Assembly (NCBI GenBank): GCA_002398565.1
Contig: DGZP01000112.1
Coordinates: 9,364-73,363 of the forward strand
Length of the DNA stretch: 64,000 nt
From: Proteiniphilum sp. UBA4977
Lineage (GTDB): Bacteria; Bacteroidota; Bacteroidia; Bacteroidales; Dysgonomonadaceae
Reading direction: 5' to 3'
The stretch's first letter is position 1. Each line of letters opens with the position of its first letter. The notes under the pieces were generated by a model. The model saw only the letters and a list, made by a program, of their open reading frames with translations, was not told where the DNA came from and searched no databases. A program made the position numbers and the translations under genes. This document shows, one piece after another, positions 17,679-26,928 of this stretch.

Positions 17679-19343
17679 TTAATAACCCGGATTTTGTTCC
17701 TTGGCCAAATTGGGATTAAGTCCTGTCTCCCGCAATGGGATGGGGAACCATATCTTATAAGGTTTCCAGTTCAGGTGCAAATCGCGAACTCTTTTATTTG
17801 GATCACCGGCATCAGGATTAAGTGACATAATCGCATCATTCAGCCTGTCGAAACGGAACAGATCAATCCTTCTTTTGCTTTCATAACATAATTCCCGGCT
17901 ACGCTCCTCGAGCAGTTCATCGATAAAATTAGGTTTATGATATGCGGCATTCAATTCTTCTAAAGTATGACCATTTGCCACATTACGTTCGCGGATCTGT
18001 GTAAGATAACCCCTTGCTGATGTCTCGTCACCCGTGAAAAAAAGGGCCTCGGCATACTGCAGTAGCACATCGGCAAACCGCAGTAGCGGAACGGAAATTG
18101 CAGAGCCATTAATATGTATCATCTTTTCTTGTGGTGCCATATGACGATATTTACCGGCACCATTATTCCAGAATGTAGGGCCATTACTCGCCACAGGTTT
18201 ATAATAATTGACACCATCTATGTTTTCAAGCGTCGAGTTAACACCATAAGGTCCTGTAATATTATGAGCATAGCGCGTATCCAAAGTACGATCGTAGGTA
18301 GAGGCAAACTCCACCGTCGGGCGATGAGCGGCCCATGATCCACCGTATAGTTGCACATTTCCCCCTGGGGCAAACAGATAATTAATATTGGGGAAATTAT
18401 CACCTCCAGTCACCAATGCATATTCTGCGGTAAACAAACACTCTTCCTGTTGGTGTGATTTGGTGGTCTCCCTAAACAGATAATCATAATGATCAATCAA
18501 GTGAAAAGGGCTATTTTCTACCACATCTTTCAAAATCTCCTGGGCATTCACACTCATCTGACCAGCATCTACCCATTGAAAACTGTTCAACGGGAAATTC
18601 AATTCTTCACCGGCTTGATAACGCTTACAAGCAGCCAGATAATTGTAAATCACGCCTAAATAGCCCTTGGCTGTCCACGCACTGGCCCTTCCGGAGAGGG
18701 GAGCGGTCGGAGAGAGATTTTCTTCGGCAAACAACATATCTGGAATAATCAATTCCGTGTAAATCACTTCCAGACTTTCACGGGGAGCCTGCGGATCGGG
18801 CGAGGAAGTAGTGTTCATTGGCACCCCTCCAAACAATGATGCCAGATGATAGTAAAAAAACGCGCGCAGAAACCGGGCTTCCGCCATTATCTGAGTCATA
18901 TTTGCCTGTTCCTGTTCGCCGGACGTCTCAAATACTGCAGCTTTATCCAACAACGTGTTGCACCGCATGATACCAGCATAATAGGCAATCCAAAAATCAC
19001 TAATAGGCACATTGGAGATTCCAAACGATGCTATGCCAAACTGATTGATATCTATTGCTGTGGCATTTTGGTTTAAAATCAGCTCATCCGTTCCCACACT
19101 CAACATATATTGCAATCCATACATATATGTTCCTTCTTGTACGGTCCTTCCGGGCAGACTCTGCATATTGATTGCATCATAACAACCTACCAAGGCCGTT
19201 TCAAATTCCTTTACTGTTTTGTAACTGTTTTCCGGCGAAGTGGTTGAATAGGGTATTTTTTCCAAAAAACCAACATCCTCACAGGATGTAAACAGACTAA
19301 AAATCAGGAACAGACCATAAAAATAGTTTTTTATCGTTTTCAT
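17679..19343 (-). CDS. susD-like: SusD/RagB-family surface glycan-binding lipoprotein (pair 1)
   Basis: A 554-residue protein with a lipobox LFTSC (Cys21). The N-terminal SusD-like segment has FLEKIPYSTTSPENSYKTVKEFETALVGCYDAI, the usual opening. Tetratricopeptide-like helices follow (MAEARFLRAFFYYHLASLFGGVPM, a near-invariant SusD block). The C-terminal RagB/SusD block is ELLEERSRELCYESKRRIDLFRF and ends KIWFPIPLRETGLNPNLAKEQNPGY. SusD proteins form the lid on the SusC channel and bind the oligosaccharide at the cell surface. The gene is 21 bases after its SusC partner. Confidence 0.96.
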   Translation of the reverse strand: MKTIKNYFYGLFLIFSLFTSCEDVGFLEKIPYSTTSPENSYKTVKEFETALVGCYDAINMQSLPGRTVQEGTYMYGLQYMLSVGTDELILNQNATAIDINQFGIASFGISNVPISDFWIAYYAGIMRCNTLLDKAAVFETSGEQEQANMTQIMAEARFLRAFFYYHLASLFGGVPMNTTSSPDPQAPRESLEVIYTELIIPDMLFAEENLSPTAPLSGRASAWTAKGYLGVIYNYLAACKRYQAGEELNFPLNSFQWVDAGQMSVNAQEILKDVVENSPFHLIDHYDYLFRETTKSHQQEECLFTAEYALVTGGDNFPNINYLFAPGGNVQLYGGSWAAHRPTVEFASTYDRTLDTRYAHNITGPYGVNSTLENIDGVNYYKPVASNGPTFWNNGAGKYRHMAPQEKMIHINGSAISVPLLRFADVLLQYAEALFFTGDETSARGYLTQIRERNVANGHTLEELNAAYHKPNFIDELLEERSRELCYESKRRIDLFRFDRLNDAIMSLNPDAGDPNKRVRDLHLNWKPYKIWFPIPLRETGLNPNLAKEQNPGY

Positions 19344-19364
19344 TGTTATTATATTGTCTTAAAG

Positions 19365-22300
19365 TTAGAAAGTTATATCAACACCGAACAAATAGGTACG
19401 TGCTCTCGGATATGCCAGGCGGTCATATCCCGGGAGCAGGTTATTATAAGATCGCACGTCGGGATCCAACCCACTGTAATTGGTCCATACATGCAAATTA
19501 TCAACGGATACATGCGCTTTCAGATTGGATACTCCTAGCGTTTTCGCTACTTTCGGTTGGAAATTGTACGAAAGAGACAATGTCCGGAATCGCAGGTAGG
19601 AGCCATCTTCCACATAATAGGTAGAAACATATTGATCGGTATTGTTTCTTGTTATGGATGCATATCGGTTCGATGGATTTTCCGGCGTCCAGCGGTTTTC
19701 CCAGTAGGCTCTGGTTAAATTGTACTGATCAGCTCCCTGCCCTGCTTCTACACGAGTAGGGAATGCATTAAATATGTCATTGCCATAGACACCCTCCAGG
19801 AACATGTGGAGCGTAAAGTTTCGGTAGCTGAACTCATTGGTAAACCCACCGGCAAATTTAGGATTACTGTTACTAATGATCCGGCGGTCATCCGCGTTGA
19901 TCTCATTATTACCGTCCAGGTCTTTGTATTTAAATACACCCGGTATTGTTGCTGCACCGGATAAGTAGGGAATACCTTCCTTTAGTACATAATTACGTTC
20001 ATCGTGAGGAATAACGGGATCACTGTCATTCTGCCATGTAAAATCCTTAATTTGATAGATTCCGTCAAATACATAGCCAAAGGCTGTTCCTAATGGCTCT
20101 CCCTCTTTAACAATACCCACATCTGTCAGGTATCCGCTTCCAAACGTTACTGGAATATCAGCTGTACCTCCAAGGCTAAGTATCTTATTCTTATTGAAAT
20201 ATATATTAAACATTGAATTCCACTGAAAGTCTCGGGTGTCCAAGTTGATCGTATTCAAGGTAAGCTCCAGCCCTTTATTCTCCATATCCCCAATATTCTG
20301 CCACTGTTTCACAAAACCTGTCTGGCCTGCAATTTCAGAGTTTAACAACATACCGTTCGTAATCTTGTAATAGGTCTCAGCAGTAAGGGCCAATCGTCCT
20401 TTTAATATGGCTACATCCAGTCCCAGGTTATACTGTTGAGTGGTTTCCCACTTAAGAGAGGAGTTTTCGGCTGTTGTTGGAGCCGTACCATAAACCAGGT
20501 TTCCATTGCTCGCATAGTAAACGGGGGAAAGTTCGGCCAAGCTTTGATAAGGAGTTATACGATCATTACCCGTTACCCCATAACTCAAACGAACTCGAAG
20601 ATCGGAAAATAGATCCTGCTTTTTCATGAACGGCTCATTGAATGCACGCCAGGCAAAGGCAATGGATGGGAAATAACCGAACCGATTTCCCCTCCCGAAA
20701 TTGGATGAGCCATCAGCTCTTAGAGTTCCAGTAAATATATACCTATTTTTGATGCCATAATTCAACCGCCCGAAAAAAGACATCCGGTTGGTTTCCGTTG
20801 TATTGGTTGTTGTGGGGTGTGTAATGAGCGCTTTGGACATATCAAACGCCCCTGTCGACTGGTCTTCAAAATTTTCAGCTCTTGTGAAAAGTGTTTCCCA
20901 TTTGTACGTATTTAGTTCGAAGCCTGCCACTCCACTAAGGATATGTCCTTTGATCACCGTCTTATCATAATTCAATGTATTAGTCTGGGAAAAAGCATTG
21001 GTTTGTGTATGCCTTAACGAAGCCCTGCCATTGGGTATGCGACCCCAAATCGTATTACTCCCGAAAAATTCGGTTAGCTTGGATGAAGTTGCGGTACCGC
21101 CACCTTGAATCCGTAACCTTAACCCTTTCATAATGGAATATTCTACAAAAGCATTTCCAATGAAACGATTAAAATCTGTTACACGATGGGATTCAAGAAT
21201 ATTCGACTTTAAACTTACCGGTTCATCTTCCGATGTCTCATCATAGATCAGTACCGGTCGGAAGGTATAAATTTCCTGTATCAGTCCTGTCCAGGATCCA
21301 CCACCACCACCACTGGATGCAACTCCTGAATTCTGGGTTTTTCCCCAGATCACATTAGCTCCTAACTTAATTCTATCGGACACCTGATGATCTAACCTGA
21401 TACGTCCCGAATAAGCAGTAAAATCATTTCTCTTAACCAGTGCATTAATATTTTCGTATCCCAATGCAGCGGAATAGGTCGTATTATCTCTTCCTCCCTG
21501 CATAGAGAGATTGAGCTGGGATACGGTACCCTGGCGGAAAAGTTCATCCTGCCAATTGTAACTAGGTAATTGGGACACATCTTTAGGAGAATCAAGATTC
21601 CCATCACCATCGCTATCCACCGACCAGGCTCTGTTGTTAGGGGCCTTTTCATAACGGTAATTGACATATTCCTGACCACCAATCATATCAATACACTTCG
21701 TAATTTCTGAAATGCCGTAAGAAAAATTAGCTATAATATTTGTTTTCCCGGCTCTGCCGGACTTGGTTGTAATCAAAACGACCCCGTTGGCTCCTCTTGC
21801 CCCGTAAATAGCAGCAGCAGAAGCATCTTTGAGGATATCAACAGAAGCAATATCAGCGGGATTTATAAAAGCCATAGGATTACCACTCGTTGAATTACCG
21901 ATATTCGAGGTAGCCACTTCGCTTTCATTCACATCCATCGGTATGCCATCGATCACATAGAGTGGTTGGGTACCCGCATTAATAGAGTTGGCCCCCCGGA
22001 TTTCAATACTAATTCCACCACCCGGTTCACCAGAATGAGAATTCACCCTCACTCCTGCAATTTTTCCCTGCAACGCCTCAGCGAGAGTGGAAGAGTTTGT
22101 CTTTGTTAAATCTTCGGCCCGTAAACTTGCAATTGAACCTGTTAAATCGCCTCTTCTCATAGAGCCGTAGCCCACAACTACCAACTCATCCAAAGATTTC
22201 AAATCTTCCTGCAATACAATATTATAGGTAGTTCGCTCGTTCGTACTGATCTCCTGTGTCAAATACCCGATATAGGAGATTTGAAGGATCGCATTATTAG

Positions 22301-22850
22301 CTACTGACAGTGAAAAACCACCGTCAATATTGGTAACAGTTCCATTGGTCGTTCCCTTTTCAATAATATTGGCGCCAATAACTGCTTCACCACTTTTATC
22401 TACAACCCTGCCGATCACATTTTTCTTCTGTTGGATTATCCCTTCGCTTTTTGAACTACTCTCCTTTATCGACTTATTCGTCTCTTTTTTATACAACGAA
22501 ACCTGTCGCTCAACCACAGAATATCTCAGTTCCGTATTTTTCAGCAGTGTTTCCAGTATAACATAAATTGACTCGTTTGTAGCTTGGATTGATGTTTCTT
22601 TGTTAAGCTCCCGTTTCACATCATCCGTAATCAGAAATACGTAATTACTCCTTTTTTCAATTTCAGCAAGAGCCTTCCTGATCGTCACATTTTTCAAATT
22701 CAATGAGAGATCATTCCGTTGTGAATATACATTCTCTGCCGAAATTGATAACAGGCAGAGAAAAGCAAATAACACTGAAATTTTCATGATTCTTAGGGTT
22801 GTGTAGAAACTTTTACAAGCGACCTGGTAAGATTTAATTTTTTCTTTCAT
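19365..22850 (-). CDS. susC-like: SusC/RagA-family TonB-dependent transporter with STN signalling domain (pair 1)
   Basis: A 1161-residue outer-membrane protein. After a long signal region (to about 44) comes an STN domain (about 46-120, LSLNLKNVTIRKALAEIEKRSNYVF), then a carboxypeptidase-regulatory-like domain (about 143-215, NVIGRVVDKSGEAVIGANI). The junction SLDELVVVGYGS at 219-230 follows, then the plug (DILKDASAAAIYGARGANGVVLITT) and a beta-barrel ending YLFGVDITF. The STN domain lets the transporter contact the FecR anti-sigma factor encoded just upstream, so substrate import can switch on the operon. The other two SusC proteins of the window lack STN. It is separated from FecR by a strong hairpin. 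Confidence 0.96.
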   Translation of the reverse strand: MKEKIKSYQVACKSFYTTLRIMKISVLFAFLCLLSISAENVYSQRNDLSLNLKNVTIRKALAEIEKRSNYVFLITDDVKRELNKETSIQATNESIYVILETLLKNTELRYSVVERQVSLYKKETNKSIKESSSKSEGIIQQKKNVIGRVVDKSGEAVIGANIIEKGTTNGTVTNIDGGFSLSVANNAILQISYIGYLTQEISTNERTTYNIVLQEDLKSLDELVVVGYGSMRRGDLTGSIASLRAEDLTKTNSSTLAEALQGKIAGVRVNSHSGEPGGGISIEIRGANSINAGTQPLYVIDGIPMDVNESEVATSNIGNSTSGNPMAFINPADIASVDILKDASAAAIYGARGANGVVLITTKSGRAGKTNIIANFSYGISEITKCIDMIGGQEYVNYRYEKAPNNRAWSVDSDGDGNLDSPKDVSQLPSYNWQDELFRQGTVSQLNLSMQGGRDNTTYSAALGYENINALVKRNDFTAYSGRIRLDHQVSDRIKLGANVIWGKTQNSGVASSGGGGGSWTGLIQEIYTFRPVLIYDETSEDEPVSLKSNILESHRVTDFNRFIGNAFVEYSIMKGLRLRIQGGGTATSSKLTEFFGSNTIWGRIPNGRASLRHTQTNAFSQTNTLNYDKTVIKGHILSGVAGFELNTYKWETLFTRAENFEDQSTGAFDMSKALITHPTTTNTTETNRMSFFGRLNYGIKNRYIFTGTLRADGSSNFGRGNRFGYFPSIAFAWRAFNEPFMKKQDLFSDLRVRLSYGVTGNDRITPYQSLAELSPVYYASNGNLVYGTAPTTAENSSLKWETTQQYNLGLDVAILKGRLALTAETYYKITNGMLLNSEIAGQTGFVKQWQNIGDMENKGLELTLNTINLDTRDFQWNSMFNIYFNKNKILSLGGTADIPVTFGSGYLTDVGIVKEGEPLGTAFGYVFDGIYQIKDFTWQNDSDPVIPHDERNYVLKEGIPYLSGAATIPGVFKYKDLDGNNEINADDRRIISNSNPKFAGGFTNEFSYRNFTLHMFLEGVYGNDIFNAFPTRVEAGQGADQYNLTRAYWENRWTPENPSNRYASITRNNTDQYVSTYYVEDGSYLRFRTLSLSYNFQPKVAKTLGVSNLKAHVSVDNLHVWTNYSGLDPDVRSYNNLLPGYDRLAYPRARTYLFGVDITF

Positions 22851-22911
22851 ACATTTGTAATGAATTTTAGTTTACCTAATTAATGGTTAGTTTTAGATTG
22901 ATTTTCACCCG

Positions 22912-22939
22912 ATCGGACAATGTGCCAGCATTGTCCGAT
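22912..22939. terminator. Strong inverted repeat between FecR and SusC genes
   Basis: Perfect 11-base arms ATCGGACAATG (22912-22922) and CATTGTCCGAT (22929-22939) flank a 6-base loop, beginning 3 bases after the FecR stop. On the plus strand a T-rich run follows, as in an intrinsic terminator for that direction. On the minus strand, which carries the genes, A-rich sequence precedes the hairpin and no T-run follows. For SusC transcription it is therefore more likely an RNA-processing or attenuation element that uncouples SusC levels from FecR. Confidence 0.6.
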
Positions 22940-22942
22940 TTT

Positions 22943-24121
22943 TTATTTTTTGGTAATATAAATGATATTGTCTTTCCGATCATAAATAGTGGAAGAGAGA
23001 ACGGAAACGGAAGTCATAACGCTGTCTAGATTATCGGAAAGGAACAATTTCCCCGAACAGGACTTATCGTTCAGCGTAATATCAGGACTACTTTCAAACT
23101 GCACGTTATAATATCTTCCTATTTTTCTGAGAATCTCCGATATCGGCGTTTCTTCAAATTCAAGAATTCCTTTTGTCCAGCTAACATATTCCGATACGTT
23201 AACGGATCCTTTTACGATGTCACTACCCATGACTTCAATTTTCTCATTGGGTAACAATTCTGTCATATAACGATCTGCAGTTTTAATTTTCACCTTTCCA
23301 TCCACCAACACAACTGTTTTCCTAATATCTTCATTATAAGCGGAAATATTGAAAGAAGTGCCATGCACCTGAATTTCCATATCCCCTACATGTGCAATAA
23401 ACGGGATCCGAGGGTTATGCGCTACATCGATAAAAACCTCTCCATTCACATATACTTCTCTTTTCTTCCCTGTAAAATTCGATGGAAAATCGAACTGAGT
23501 TCCTGAATTCAACCATACTTCGGTGCCATCAGAAAGAGTGAGGTTCGCTCGTTTTCCATACGGGACAATTAATTTATTTAATTCCGTTTTAGCCAGTAAT
23601 AACTCCTTTGGAGAATCCATACTGTCGGTAACCAACGCTTTACCCTCTTTTGTGAGATCTATGTGCGATTTATGGGTAATATTTATTTTTTCCTTTCCCG
23701 AGATAAGCATTATCTCTCTTTCGGGAAGTGTTTCCCCAATAATAACCTCTTCCGACAGGACATTTTTTTCAAGGGTACTAAATAAGACGGACAGAATACC
23801 TATCACCAATACCGCAGCCGCAGAAGCAATCCTCAGGAATAACTGACGTCTCTTATAGCGATTAATTTTCAAAGAGATCGCATTATAAATATCATTTTTT
23901 TCATATTCTGATAATGGATTCCGATTGATCTCAATCGCACGGAATTGGACTATTGCCTCCTGCAGTGCTTTTTCCAGATGCGGATTGTCAATCAGAATAT
24001 TTCTCCAATATTCATCCAACTCTTTCGTTTGACAAAGTCTCCATCTGATAAAAGTTTCATCAAGAAGGAAGTCATAATCGTCTTGATAAGAGCTATTTTC
24101 GCCTTTTTCACAATTCCTCAC
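22943..24121 (-). CDS. FecR-family anti-sigma factor
   Basis: A 392-residue protein. The N-terminal cytoplasmic part (1-92) would hold the sigma factor, a single transmembrane helix runs about 93-116 (RQLFLRIASAAAVLVIGILSVLF), and the rest is periplasmic. The FecR core shows LIVPYGKRANLTLSDGTEVWLNSGTQFDFP and REVYVNGEVFIDVAHNPRIPFIAHVGDMEIQVHGTSFNISAY. The C-terminal ISEILRKIGRYYNVQF block is an STN-like DUF4974 segment. It relays a signal from the STN domain of the SusC at 19365-22850 to the ECF sigma factor at 24406-25029. The gene order sigma, FecR, SusC, SusD is the classic Bacteroidota arrangement. Confidence 0.95.
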   Translation of the reverse strand: MRNCEKGENSSYQDDYDFLLDETFIRWRLCQTKELDEYWRNILIDNPHLEKALQEAIVQFRAIEINRNPLSEYEKNDIYNAISLKINRYKRRQLFLRIASAAAVLVIGILSVLFSTLEKNVLSEEVIIGETLPEREIMLISGKEKINITHKSHIDLTKEGKALVTDSMDSPKELLLAKTELNKLIVPYGKRANLTLSDGTEVWLNSGTQFDFPSNFTGKKREVYVNGEVFIDVAHNPRIPFIAHVGDMEIQVHGTSFNISAYNEDIRKTVVLVDGKVKIKTADRYMTELLPNEKIEVMGSDIVKGSVNVSEYVSWTKGILEFEETPISEILRKIGRYYNVQFESSPDITLNDKSCSGKLFLSDNLDSVMTSVSVLSSTIYDRKDNIIYITKK

Positions 24122-24255
24122 AATAATCCACTTTTTAGTAATGACTGTATTATTACTCTTTCGTGGACATAAAAAAAGAAGAAAATCTATTTTTTAACAA
24201 TTACTCTTTCAAAAGGATGGCAGGAAATTTGGACATTTAACACCAGAAACCGAAG

Positions 24256-24283
24256 AAGGATGTTTTTTTCTTACACCATCCTT
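24256..24283. repeat. Short hairpin in the sigma-FecR gap
   Basis: Arms AAGGATG (24256-24262) and CATCCTT (24277-24283) are perfect reverse complements around a 14-base T-rich loop. It lies in the untranslated stretch before the FecR gene and abuts the larger inverted repeat at 24283-24327. It could be a leader structure. On sequence alone its role is not known. Confidence 0.35.
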
Positions 24284-24327
24284 TTCATACGATTAAAATT
24301 ATTTATTGTCAAATGTATCGTATGAAA
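24283..24327 (-). promoter_or_regulatory. Candidate FecR promoter: -7 box bracketed by an 11-base inverted repeat
   Basis: On the minus strand TACATTTG (24317-24310) is an exact Bacteroidota -7 box (TAnnTTTG). I see no -33 TTTG at the usual distance. Perfect inverted-repeat arms TTTCATACGAT (24283-24293) and ATCGTATGAAA (24317-24327) lie on both sides of the box, so a dimeric regulator or an RNA hairpin could act here. The arrangement suggests a FecR promoter separate from that of the sigma gene, with a leader of roughly 180 bases. Confidence 0.4.
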
Positions 24328-24405
24328 CTCGCTTTAATCATTTACCTGTTTGATAATGATTATCATGCTCGTTTCATATTAAGGAACTTACAATGTGAGT
24401 ATTCG

Positions 24406-25029
24406 TTACAAAAAACGTTGAAGCATCAATATCAGAGAGAATAGAGTCATTGCTTCAGACAAGTCATCATCAGAAGCCTGTTGCCGCAACTTTTCCATTG
24501 TCCTATACAATAGTTTTCGGGCGGATTCCTCTTGAATATTGAGTATGCTTGCAATCTCTTTATGTTCCAGACCTATCATATATTTCAGATAAACAACTTC
24601 CCTTTGATTAGCTGTTAATCCTTCCAAGAGTGAGGAGACTTTTCTCTTCAGCATCTCGGCTTTTTCACTGTTAATTAAATGATCCAGGACAGTCACATCT
24701 ACAGTGAAAGATTCGGTTACTGCTACCAGGGATTCTTCATTCATCTTTTTTTGGGAAAGGTCTATCAGTCTGTTTTTGAAAGATTTGAAGATATAAGCAG
24801 TGGTATTTTTCACATGAGCTAATTTGACTCTATGGATATAAAGCTTAAAGAATGTGTCTTGAATGGCATCTTTGCACAAATCTCTCCGGAAACCCAAACT
24901 CACACCATATGAATATAAATTATCCACATAGGAGTTATAAATACTGGAAAAAGAGAAGTGATCCCCTTTTTCCACAAAGCTCTTCCAGTGTAAATCAACA
25001 TCTATAATACTATTATCAAGCATCAGCAA
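24406..25029 (-). CDS. ECF-type RNA polymerase sigma factor
   Basis: A 207-residue protein. Sigma region 2 is visible at about 26-95 (FSSIYNSYVDNLYSYGVSLGF, KDAIQDTFFKLYIHR, AYIFKSFKNRLID). Region 4 is at about 130-190 (LLEGLTANQREVVYLKYMIGLEHKEIASILNIQEESARKLLYRTMEKLR). There is no region 1 or 3, which defines the ECF group. The neighbouring FecR gene downstream marks it as a FecI-like factor controlled by surface signalling. Its predicted target is the operon starting with SusC at 22850. The gap to FecR is 284 bases, long for such a pair, and holds a candidate separate promoter. Confidence 0.95.
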   Translation of the reverse strand: MLMLDNSIIDVDLHWKSFVEKGDHFSFSSIYNSYVDNLYSYGVSLGFRRDLCKDAIQDTFFKLYIHRVKLAHVKNTTAYIFKSFKNRLIDLSQKKMNEESLVAVTESFTVDVTVLDHLINSEKAEMLKRKVSSLLEGLTANQREVVYLKYMIGLEHKEIASILNIQEESARKLLYRTMEKLRQQASDDDLSEAMTLFSLILMLQRFL

Positions 25030-25195
25030 TCTTTTACTCTGATATCAAGAAAACAAAATAACACCATTTTCTTTATGTTAGCAAACTTTCTGTTCTATAT
25101 TTTTCCATTGTTGTCCCGGTAAAACCTATAATAAGGATGATTGTTCTTAGTGGCTCCGTCTAACGAATGAATCAGGATTGGTTATCTTTAACATT

Positions 25196-25228
25196 AAAAA
25201 TAAACCTTCCGGGGGAATTACCGAAAGG
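25196..25228 (-). terminator. Intrinsic terminator at the end of the sulfatase/GH43 operon
   Basis: On the minus strand CCTTTCGG (25228-25221) pairs with CCGGAAGG (25212-25205), eight pairs including one U-G wobble, with an 8-base loop. The U-rich run TTTATTTTT follows directly (25204-25196). The stem overlaps the stop codon of the GH43-like gene. It marks the end of a long transcription unit and separates it from the sigma factor gene. Confidence 0.65.
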
Positions 25229-26507
25229 GTTCCTCTTCATTTTGGCTAATATTTTTTCCGGACACCAGTGATTTTTTCATTTTTATTTTCAATTTCCCGT
25301 TTATATCCTCCAACCAATAAAACTTAGGTCGTGCATTTTTATTGGGCGCATGATACGCAATTCTCAACTTCCCCTCTAAATCGGTAAATATCATGGCATG
25401 TCCACCACCGGTAATTTCCGAATTCAGAGGTTTTTCATCCTGTATCCATTCTCCGTCCAATCTCCCATTTGAAGACCTTGCAACTCCAATTACATATCTG
25501 GAGGGGGATTTGGCAAAGCTAGACCATAGCATCAACAATTCTCCATTGTTTGCCCGGTAGATAAAGGGTGAATCAGTTACATATCCTCTGACCCCATTAA
25601 AGGTTATAGTCCCGGCCCAAGGTGCTTCGGATGCCTTAAACAACAGGATAGGATCTCCTATCGTCGTTTTCAGATCAGAAGATAATTTTTGTGCATAGAT
25701 TCTTCCTGCTCCATCCGGAACAGAATGGAAGGCCCTGCAAAAAAGCAACCATGGTCGGGAGTCATCATCCACATACAAATATCCATCCAGACAACGCCAG
25801 TCTGCAGGTGTTATCGGCTGATTCACCAAAGGTTTATAAGGACCTTCCAATTTTTCTGACACCAAAGCGGAAGTTCCTTTCATTTTGGTTTCCGGGTTAC
25901 TGAAGGAGGCAAAAACATAGTACTTTCCATTGTAATAATAGGTATCAGGCGCCCAAAAATCCCTTGTTCCCCAAAAATCAGTAGGAGCTTCAAATGTTGT
26001 CCCAACACGGACCCAGTTCTCTAAATCGGGACTTTTGTAAAGTCCTATTTTGAGCCTATCATTGAGGTGCATATAATAGTGTTTCGATTTTTCATCCACA
26101 TATACATATGGATCCCGGGCAGGCATATCATCCACATGAATGGGATATGCCTTGTTGCCTCTATTCTTAGCCGCTTCCGTATTATTCGAGGAATTATTGC
26201 CTTTCCTAAGATCATTTCTCCATTTATTGAAACGCTTTTCCCCCAATATATCTTCCACTTCTGCCAGATAACATCTCGCGTTTTTATTTTTTTCTTCTTT
26301 ATTATCGGGATTATCTGATGATCTTATCTCTAATTCTTTTTCCTGAAACTTTTCAATTGCCGTTATTAATTCTCTCTTCTCAGCTTCAGTCACCTTCACT
26401 GAATTAAGAATAGGGTCTAGCCTCCATTGTACTTGCCTTGATACTTCCTGTCCAAATGCAATTGCTGTAAAAAGGGTAAAAACTACAGTAAAAAATAAAC
26501 TTCTCAT
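25218..26507 (-). CDS. GH43-like glycosidase with N-terminal Spy-like helical domain
   Basis: A 429-residue protein with a signal peptide (to about residue 20). Residues 21-105 are a charged helical domain clearly homologous to the small protein encoded directly upstream (VKVTEAEKRELITAIEKF, YLAEVEDILGEKRFNKW). Residues 120-420 form a five-bladed GH43-type propeller: MPARDPYVYVDE with Asp132, FWAPDTYYYNGKYYVFAS, DGYLYVDDDSRPW with Asp241, and GYVTDSPFIYRANNGELLMLWSS. The TDSPF block replaces the more usual EGP block, as in a subset of GH43-type proteins. GH43 members are alpha-arabinofuranosidases, beta-xylosidases or exo-beta-galactosidases. The helical prefix is unusual for this family. It is the last gene before a terminator. 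Confidence 0.82.
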   Translation of the reverse strand: MRSLFFTVVFTLFTAIAFGQEVSRQVQWRLDPILNSVKVTEAEKRELITAIEKFQEKELEIRSSDNPDNKEEKNKNARCYLAEVEDILGEKRFNKWRNDLRKGNNSSNNTEAAKNRGNKAYPIHVDDMPARDPYVYVDEKSKHYYMHLNDRLKIGLYKSPDLENWVRVGTTFEAPTDFWGTRDFWAPDTYYYNGKYYVFASFSNPETKMKGTSALVSEKLEGPYKPLVNQPITPADWRCLDGYLYVDDDSRPWLLFCRAFHSVPDGAGRIYAQKLSSDLKTTIGDPILLFKASEAPWAGTITFNGVRGYVTDSPFIYRANNGELLMLWSSFAKSPSRYVIGVARSSNGRLDGEWIQDEKPLNSEITGGGHAMIFTDLEGKLRIAYHAPNKNARPKFYWLEDINGKLKIKMKKSLVSGKNISQNEEEPFR

Positions 26508-26576
26508 GCTTATATATTTAAAATAAGAAAAACATCATTCGTTCATAAAGTACACTTAATCAAATATTTATTCCTA

Positions 26577-26912
26577 TCAATTGGCTTTTCTTCCACTGTT
26601 CTTCCTCTTGACCTCCTCTTGCCACTTTTCATAACGCTCATCGTCCAGAATGATCAATACCTCTGTCAAATATCTTAGAGAATTTTCTCTTAACTCCAAC
26701 TCCATATGTTCCGTTTTCGCGGCACGAATCTCCTTCGCGCCATCTATCAATTTTTTAATGGATAGGATCAACTCCTTTTTCTCAGCTTCGGTTACATCTA
26801 CTGCACTGGCGATGGATTTTAAACGCATTTGTACTTCTTTGGATTCTCTTTGGCCAAATGCAGCGACACTCAAGCAGATAAAGATTGTTATTGTAATAAA
26901 CAGATGCTTCAT
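26577..26912 (-). CDS. Small exported Spy-like helical protein
   Basis: A 111-residue protein with a signal peptide ending AAFGQ (about residue 21). The rest is charged helix with VDVTEAEKKELILSIKKL and YLTEVLIILDDERYEKWQEEV, matching the N-terminal domain of the GH43-like protein at 25218-26507 block for block. It appears to be a free-standing version of that domain. It could be a partner of the enzyme or a periplasmic chaperone. It lies 69 bases before the GH43-like gene and 16 bases after another GH43-like gene, so it is part of the operon. Confidence 0.8.
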   Translation of the reverse strand: MKHLFITITIFICLSVAAFGQRESKEVQMRLKSIASAVDVTEAEKKELILSIKKLIDGAKEIRAAKTEHMELELRENSLRYLTEVLIILDDERYEKWQEEVKRKNSGRKAN

Positions 26913-26928
26913 TTTTAGAAATTCAAAA

